Below are positions 43,405-46,952 of a stretch of 46,952 nt of DNA, piece by piece (positions within the stretch are counted from its first letter, which is position 1; each line of letters begins with the position of its first letter). A program made the position numbers and the translations under genes. Source of the DNA: Candidatus Onthomonas avicola (GTDB lineage Bacteria; Bacillota; Clostridia; Oscillospirales; Oscillospiraceae); the NCBI GenBank assembly GCA_018710845.1, contig DVJB01000025.1, positions 1 through 46,952 of the forward strand. Reading direction: 5' to 3'. The notes beneath the pieces were generated by a model. It ran no database searches, had not been told where the DNA came from, and was given only the letters and a program-made list of their open reading frames with translations.

Positions 43405-44311
43405 CTGTCTCAACGCCCGGTGCCCGCTGCAGCCTCCGCACCAGCTCGACCAGCCGAAGCACATCCTCCGGCGGGTCGTTGGCATACATCAGACCATAGG
43501 GGATGCTGTAATCCCAGTCCACCGGCAGCGTGACCAGGCCGGGATGCATGTCTTGCCAGCACTCAAGGGAGAGCAGGATATTCCCCGTCTCCGCACAGCG
43601 GTTGAAGACGGAGATGTCGTAGAACCGGCTGGTGTCCTCGATGAGAATCTGCGGGTGATTGCGCTCCAGATCGTTGCGGATGAAGTCATTGGTCTGGGAG
43701 TCCCCGCGCTTGACCATCATCAGCGTCCGTCCGTAGAGATCGGCAAAGGTCAAGCGTTTCTTCCCCGCCAGCGGATCGTCCCGCGAGACGGCACACATCT
43801 TGCGGTACCGGCCCAGCGGCAGCATCTGACACTGGTTGAGCCAGAGCTTGGAGTCACAGACGCCCACCAGGAAGTCAAACTTCTTCCCCAGGGCGGATAT
43901 CTCGTCCAGGATGCCGCGGTGGTCGTCCTCAAAGGGGACCAGATGGAGCTTGTAGTGCGGGAAAGCCCGGTTCACCCGGTACCAGAGATCCATAAACGGC
44001 TTCGCCGGATTGAGCAGGGATGTCCCGACACAGAAGGTGGTATTGCTGGTCTCCATCGCCGCGCGCGCCCGCTCGATAGACCGGCGGGAGTAGTCGAAGA
44101 GAAATTTGGCGTCCTGGTAGATCACCTCCCCTGCCGCCGTCAGGCGCACGCCGTGACGGGTCCGTTCGAACAGCTGCAGCTTCAGATGGGCTTCCAGCGC
44201 GTTGATCTGTTTCATAACAGCGGTGGGCGAGATATACAGGCGCTCCGCTGCCCTGGTGAAACTGCCGCAGTCGGCCACACAGACAAAGACAGTCAGCTGG
44301 CTGTTGTACAT
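43385..44311 (-). CDS. LysR-family regulator
   Basis: 308 residues. The N-terminal winged helix is LysR type (LTVFVCVADCGSFTRAAERLYISPTAVMKQINALEAHL, about 6-45, then FERTRHGVRLTAAGE), followed by the periplasmic-binding-protein-like effector domain (about 90-295). The effector is unknown. It is transcribed away from flavodoxin, flavodoxin, cupin and CMD genes, and the intergenic region holds a T-N11-A box, so it should activate that operon in response to a small molecule. Its 3' end runs into the terminator of the convergent OadB operon. Confidence 0.92.
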   Translation of the reverse strand: MYNSQLTVFVCVADCGSFTRAAERLYISPTAVMKQINALEAHLKLQLFERTRHGVRLTAAGEVIYQDAKFLFDYSRRSIERARAAMETSNTTFCVGTSLLNPAKPFMDLWYRVNRAFPHYKLHLVPFEDDHRGILDEISALGKKFDFLVGVCDSKLWLNQCQMLPLGRYRKMCAVSRDDPLAGKKRLTFADLYGRTLMMVKRGDSQTNDFIRNDLERNHPQILIEDTSRFYDISVFNRCAETGNILLSLECWQDMHPGLVTLPVDWDYSIPYGLMYANDPPEDVLRLVELVRRLQRAPGVETEKLPQL

Positions 44312-44340
44312 CGGTGATGCCTCCCTCTGGTATCAACTTT

Positions 44341-44361
44341 CTGTTTATACAAGCATAACAG
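44341..44361. promoter_or_regulatory. LysR box between regulator and flavodoxin operon
   Basis: CTGTT (44341-44345) and AACAG (44357-44361) flank exactly 11 bases, the T-N11-A dyad bound by LysR proteins. The centre is about 54 bases upstream of the expected transcription start of the flavodoxin gene. Confidence 0.7.
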
Positions 44362-44392
44362 ATTGGAGATTCCCCGTCAAGCCGGCGCACGT

Positions 44393-44398
44393 TATACT
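44393..44398 (+). promoter_or_regulatory. -10 box of the flavodoxin-cupin-CMD operon
   Basis: TATACT at 44393-44398 with no recognisable -35 box at 17 bp (TTCCCC). A good -10 without a -35 next to a LysR box is the usual form of an activator-dependent promoter. Confidence 0.6.
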
Positions 44399-44434
44399 AA
44401 GTGCAGAACCAGAGGAAAGGGGCGCATCTGAAAT

Positions 44435-44959
44435 ATGGCAGCGTTGATTACCTATTTTTCCCGCGCCGACGAGAACTACGTGAACGGCACGCTGCGATTC
44501 CTCCCGGTCGGCAATACGGAGGTGGCAGCCGGCATAATCCGCGAGCTGACCGGCGCAGACCTCTTCCGGATCGAGCCGTCTCAGCCCTACGCGAGCGACT
44601 ACAACACCTGCATTGCCCAGGCGCAGGCCGACCAGCGCCGCGACGCGCGTCCGGAGCTGCGGCAGTATCCGGAAACCCTGGAGGGGTACGACACCATCTA
44701 TCTCGGCTATCCCAATTACTGGGGCACCATGCCGATGGCGGTGTTCACCTTTCTGGAGCATTTCGATTTCACCGGCAAGACCATCCTCCCCTTCTGCACC
44801 CACGAGGGCAGCGGGATGGGCGGCAGTGAGCGGGATATCTGCCGCCTCTGCCCGGGTGCCAAAGTGGGCAAGGGACTTGCCCTCCACGGCGGCAGCGTAA
44901 AAAGCGCCCGCCCCGCCATCAAGCAATGGCTCCGGGAGAACGGGCAGACCGTGCGCTGA
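44435..44959 (+). CDS. Flavodoxin-like protein 1 of the LysR cluster
   Basis: 174 residues. MAALITYFSRADENYVNG opens with a modified FMN loop (the insertion ADENYVNGTLRFLPVGNTEVA is typical of flavodoxin_4 members), followed by YDTIYLGYPNYWGTMPMAVFTFLEHFDFTGKTILPFCTHEGSGMG. It should bind FMN and act as an electron carrier or small flavoreductase. It leads the operon; the second flavodoxin follows after 34 bases. Confidence 0.9.
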   Translation: MAALITYFSRADENYVNGTLRFLPVGNTEVAAGIIRELTGADLFRIEPSQPYASDYNTCIAQAQADQRRDARPELRQYPETLEGYDTIYLGYPNYWGTMPMAVFTFLEHFDFTGKTILPFCTHEGSGMGGSERDICRLCPGAKVGKGLALHGGSVKSARPAIKQWLRENGQTVR

Positions 44960-44993
44960 ATTGCCGAACCGCTATGTTTAGGAGGGAATTGTC

Positions 44994-45500
44994 ATGGCAA
45001 AAAAGATGCTGATCGTCTATTACTCTCTCTCCAACGGCAACACCCGCGCCATCGCCCGGCAGCTGCAAGCGGCTACCGGCGCCGACCTGGCTGAGATTGA
45101 GACGGCAGAGCCGTACACCGGTTCCTATGACGACATCGTCCGCCAGGGACAGGAGGAGGTCAACAGCGGTTACCTGCCCGCTCTGCGCCCATTGGCGCGT
45201 CGGGTGGAGGACTACGATGTGATCGCCGTCGGCTCACCCACTTGGTGGTATACTATCGCCCCGGCCGTCCGCTCCTTTTTGACGGAGCATGACTGGAAGG
45301 GGAAAACCGTCATCCCGTTTCAGACCCACGCGGGCTGGCCCGGGCATTTTATGCAGGACATCCGTACCTGCTGCCCCGGCGCCGTTGTCTCCGGAGCGCT
45401 GTCGGTCCGCTTTGACTCCGACGGCGGGACGCAGATGATGACCCGTCAGGCCGAGCTGAACCGTTGGTTTGAGCTGGTCAAACAAATCGCCGATCACTAG
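44994..45500 (+). CDS. Flavodoxin-like protein 2 of the LysR cluster
   Basis: 168 residues. MLIVYYSLSNGNTRAIARQLQ has a standard flavodoxin phosphate loop (SLSNGNT), and VIAVGSPTWWYTIAPAVRSFL with IPFQTHAGWPGHFMQDI lines the flavin ring. It differs clearly from its neighbour at 44435, so the two are not a recent duplication. AGGAGG lies before the ATG. Confidence 0.9.
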   Translation: MAKKMLIVYYSLSNGNTRAIARQLQAATGADLAEIETAEPYTGSYDDIVRQGQEEVNSGYLPALRPLARRVEDYDVIAVGSPTWWYTIAPAVRSFLTEHDWKGKTVIPFQTHAGWPGHFMQDIRTCCPGAVVSGALSVRFDSDGGTQMMTRQAELNRWFELVKQIADH

Positions 45501-45542
45501 CAAGATCGAAACACACAGATTTTATCAAGGAGGCAGAGTACA

Positions 45543-45953
45543 ATGAAACCGGAAGAACTCAGCGTATTCCCCATAGGGGAGAAGAATGTGGCCTTTGGAA
45601 AGTATTTCGTCGGCCAGAGCTATCTGAACATGCTCACCACCACCGGCGTAGGCATCGGCAACGTCACCTTTGAGCCGGGCTGCCGCAACAACTGGCACAT
45701 CCATCACGCCAAGTCCGGCGGCGGCCAGATTCTGCTGTGCACCGCCGGCCGCGGCTACTATCAGGCGTGGGGCGAACCGGCCCGCGAGCTGCATCCGGGC
45801 GATGTGGTTGTCATCCCGCCGGAGGTCAAGCACTGGCACGGCGCCGCGCCGGACAGCTGGTTTGCCCACCTGGCCGTCGAGGTGCCGGGCGAGGAAACCT
45901 CCAACGAGTGGTGCGAGCCCGTCTCCGAGGCGGAGTACGGCGCGCTGAAATAA
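45543..45953 (+). CDS. Cupin-domain protein
   Basis: 136 residues forming one cupin barrel. Metal motif 1 is visible as WHIHHAKSGGGQILLCTAGRG (His, His and the expected glycines) and motif 2 as LHPGDVVVIPPEVKHWHGA (His). The family includes isomerases, dioxygenases and sensory proteins, and it commonly neighbours CMD-domain proteins as here. It starts 42 bases after flavodoxin 2, with AAGGAGG upstream. Confidence 0.92.
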   Translation: MKPEELSVFPIGEKNVAFGKYFVGQSYLNMLTTTGVGIGNVTFEPGCRNNWHIHHAKSGGGQILLCTAGRGYYQAWGEPARELHPGDVVVIPPEVKHWHGAAPDSWFAHLAVEVPGEETSNEWCEPVSEAEYGALK

Positions 45954-45981
45954 TGAGCTTTCCAGCCAGGAGGCTTTTACA

Positions 45982-46734
45982 ATGGAACTGACGGATTATT
46001 CCCGCAATTATCTGGAGCAGATGGGTGTCGGACAGAGTTCCGGTCTCTGGGAGACCGACCCGGAATTCACGGAGCGGTTTGCCAACTTCGCCTTTGACGA
46101 GGTCATCCGGCAGGATACGCTGGACGGTCGGACGCGTTTTCTGGCCATTTTGGCCGCGTTGATCGGCTGCCAGGGCATTGACGCCTACCGGGAGATGCTG
46201 CCCGCCGCGCTCCGCTTCGGCCTCACCCCGGTGGAGGTGAAGGAGCTGGTCTACCAGGCGGTCGCCTACCTCGGCATCGGCCGTGTGCTCCCCTTCCTGC
46301 ACGCGACGAATGAGGTGCTGACCGCCCAGGGCGTGACGCTGCCGCTGGAGGGCCAGGCCACCACCACGATGGAGACCCGTCTGGCCGACGGCAACCAGGC
46401 GCAGGTGGACATCTTCGGTGAGGGGATGCGCGGCTTCCAGGACAGCGGCCCGGAGGAGAGCCGCCATATCAACCGCTGGCTGGCAGACAACTGCTTCGGC
46501 GATTACTACACCCGCAAGGGTCTGAACTACCGGGAGCGGGAGATGATCACCTTCTGCTTCCTCGCCGCGCAGGGCGGCTGCGAGCCGCAGCTCACCAGCC
46601 ATGCCGCGGGCAACATGCTCGTCGGGAACGACAAGGCGTTCCTGATCGCGGTGATCTCCCAGTGCCTCCCCTATCTCGGCTATCCGCGCAGCCTGAACGC
46701 GCTGCGCTGCGTGAATGAGGCGGCAAAGGGATAA
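45982..46734 (+). CDS. Carboxymuconolactone decarboxylase family protein (two CMD domains)
   Basis: 250 residues with two CMD (AhpD-like) helical repeats, about 40-115 and 155-240. The first holds ALIGCQGIDAYREMLPAALRFGLTPVEVKELVYQAVAYLGIGRV and the second EREMITFCFLAAQGGCEPQLTSHAAGNM. Neither has the CxxC plus His of AhpD peroxidases, so thiol peroxidase activity is unlikely. The cupin-CMD pairing recurs in Firmicutes with unknown substrate. A terminator directly follows. Confidence 0.92.
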   Translation: MELTDYSRNYLEQMGVGQSSGLWETDPEFTERFANFAFDEVIRQDTLDGRTRFLAILAALIGCQGIDAYREMLPAALRFGLTPVEVKELVYQAVAYLGIGRVLPFLHATNEVLTAQGVTLPLEGQATTTMETRLADGNQAQVDIFGEGMRGFQDSGPEESRHINRWLADNCFGDYYTRKGLNYREREMITFCFLAAQGGCEPQLTSHAAGNMLVGNDKAFLIAVISQCLPYLGYPRSLNALRCVNEAAKG

Positions 46735-46757
46735 CCCTCTCAAGCGCGCATAGGGAA

Positions 46758-46795
46758 AGCCCCGCACCATGCCGGTCCGGCAACGGTGCGGGGCT
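46758..46795 (+). terminator. Terminator after the CMD gene
   Basis: AGCCCCGCACC pairs with GGTGCGGGGCT, with a 16-base loop. The T-run expected after it is missing: the dispersed repeat starts immediately at 46796, as it does after the glgP hairpin. Confidence 0.75.
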
Positions 46796-46952
46796 GAGGC
46801 TGTCAAAAAAGTGTTTTTGACAGCCTTTCGCGCAAATGCTTGCATTTGCGCGAGTTTGCAGTCCGACTGCGCGCACGGATTTTTGTTCCAAAAATCCGCA
46901 CACTTGCCGGACTATCAGTATTTTTGGCCCGGTACATGCCCGTGCCAAAAAT
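46796..46952. mobile_element. Palindrome-chain dispersed repeat, copy 2 (cut by window end)
   Basis: Starts with the same GAGGCTGTCAAAAAAG end as copy 1 and keeps the same hairpins in the same order (AGGCTGTCAAAAA arm, CGCGCAAATGC arm, CGGATTTTTG arm, ATTTTTGGC arm). It lacks a segment of about 50 bp found in copy 1 (about 29153-29203), and compensating loop changes are seen (CAAGCATT versus CTTGCATT). The right end lies beyond the window. Confidence 0.75.

Noticed and set aside
45982-46734. AhpD-type alkylhydroperoxidase
   Set aside because: Neither CMD repeat contains the CxxC plus His active site.

Overview
The window looks like a chromosome segment from a GC-rich, anaerobic, gut-type Firmicute of the class Clostridia, most likely an Oscillospiraceae/Ruminococcaceae relative. 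The evidence is a clostridial-order RNF complex (C-D-G-E-A-B), the GlgC/GlgD pair in a glgB-C-D-A-P glycogen operon, an OadB-type sodium decarboxylase subunit, a PadR/HAAS-like pair, AGGAGG-type ribosome sites and standard TTGACA/TATAAT promoters. I cannot name the species.

Layout. 1-2610: the end of an integrative element (excisionase-like protein, tyrosine recombinase) abutting an intact tRNA-Leu(CAA), followed by an orphan 5' half of a second tRNA-Leu that still has a good promoter. 2.8-9.3 kb: housekeeping and regulatory genes (PerR/Fur type, TSCPD protein, asnS, PadR pair, a GNAT protein, threonine deaminase, recR). 9.4-20.2 kb: one functional block for extracytosolic electron transfer. 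On the minus strand lie tatB-like, tatA, tatC, a Tat-exported FMN/FAD lipoprotein reductase, and rnfC, rnfD-rnfG (fused), rnfE, rnfA, rnfB. Diverging on the plus strand are a NusG_II-domain protein, a Gx-family membrane protein and the flavin transferase ApbE. 20.3-29.0 kb: the glycogen operon and glycogen phosphorylase. 29.05-29.38 kb: a palindrome-rich repeat lying between two identical copies of a terminator hairpin; a second copy of the repeat starts at 46796 and runs off the window.

29.5-35.4 kb: nitrilase-family hydrolase, a YycJ-like MBL hydrolase with rlmH, murA, then smpB, a cyclophilin and ssrA (tmRNA). 35.5-36.6 kb: a dead integrase next to ssrA, killed by one in-frame TAG and carrying a foreign N-terminus. 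36.7-39.0 kb: a DUF362-flavodoxin-TetR operon with a palindromic operator candidate. 39.1-41.8 kb: purF-trmO-GNAT with overlapping starts and stops. 41.86-43.35 kb: an OadB-type subunit with a 38-residue OadG-like peptide behind a roughly 200-nt leader. 43.4-46.7 kb: a LysR regulator diverging from flavodoxin, flavodoxin, cupin and carboxymuconolactone decarboxylase-like genes, with a textbook T-N11-A site between them.

The most interesting system is the 9.4-20.2 kb block. RNF would take electrons from ferredoxin and could pass them across the membrane through the covalently flavinylated RnfD and RnfG. ApbE would attach FMN to RnfD, RnfG and the exported reductase, and a co-transcribed Tat translocase would export that reductase. 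This suggests respiration of an unknown acceptor outside the cytoplasm. The cofactor and export logic rests on visible motifs; the electron path and the acceptor are inference.
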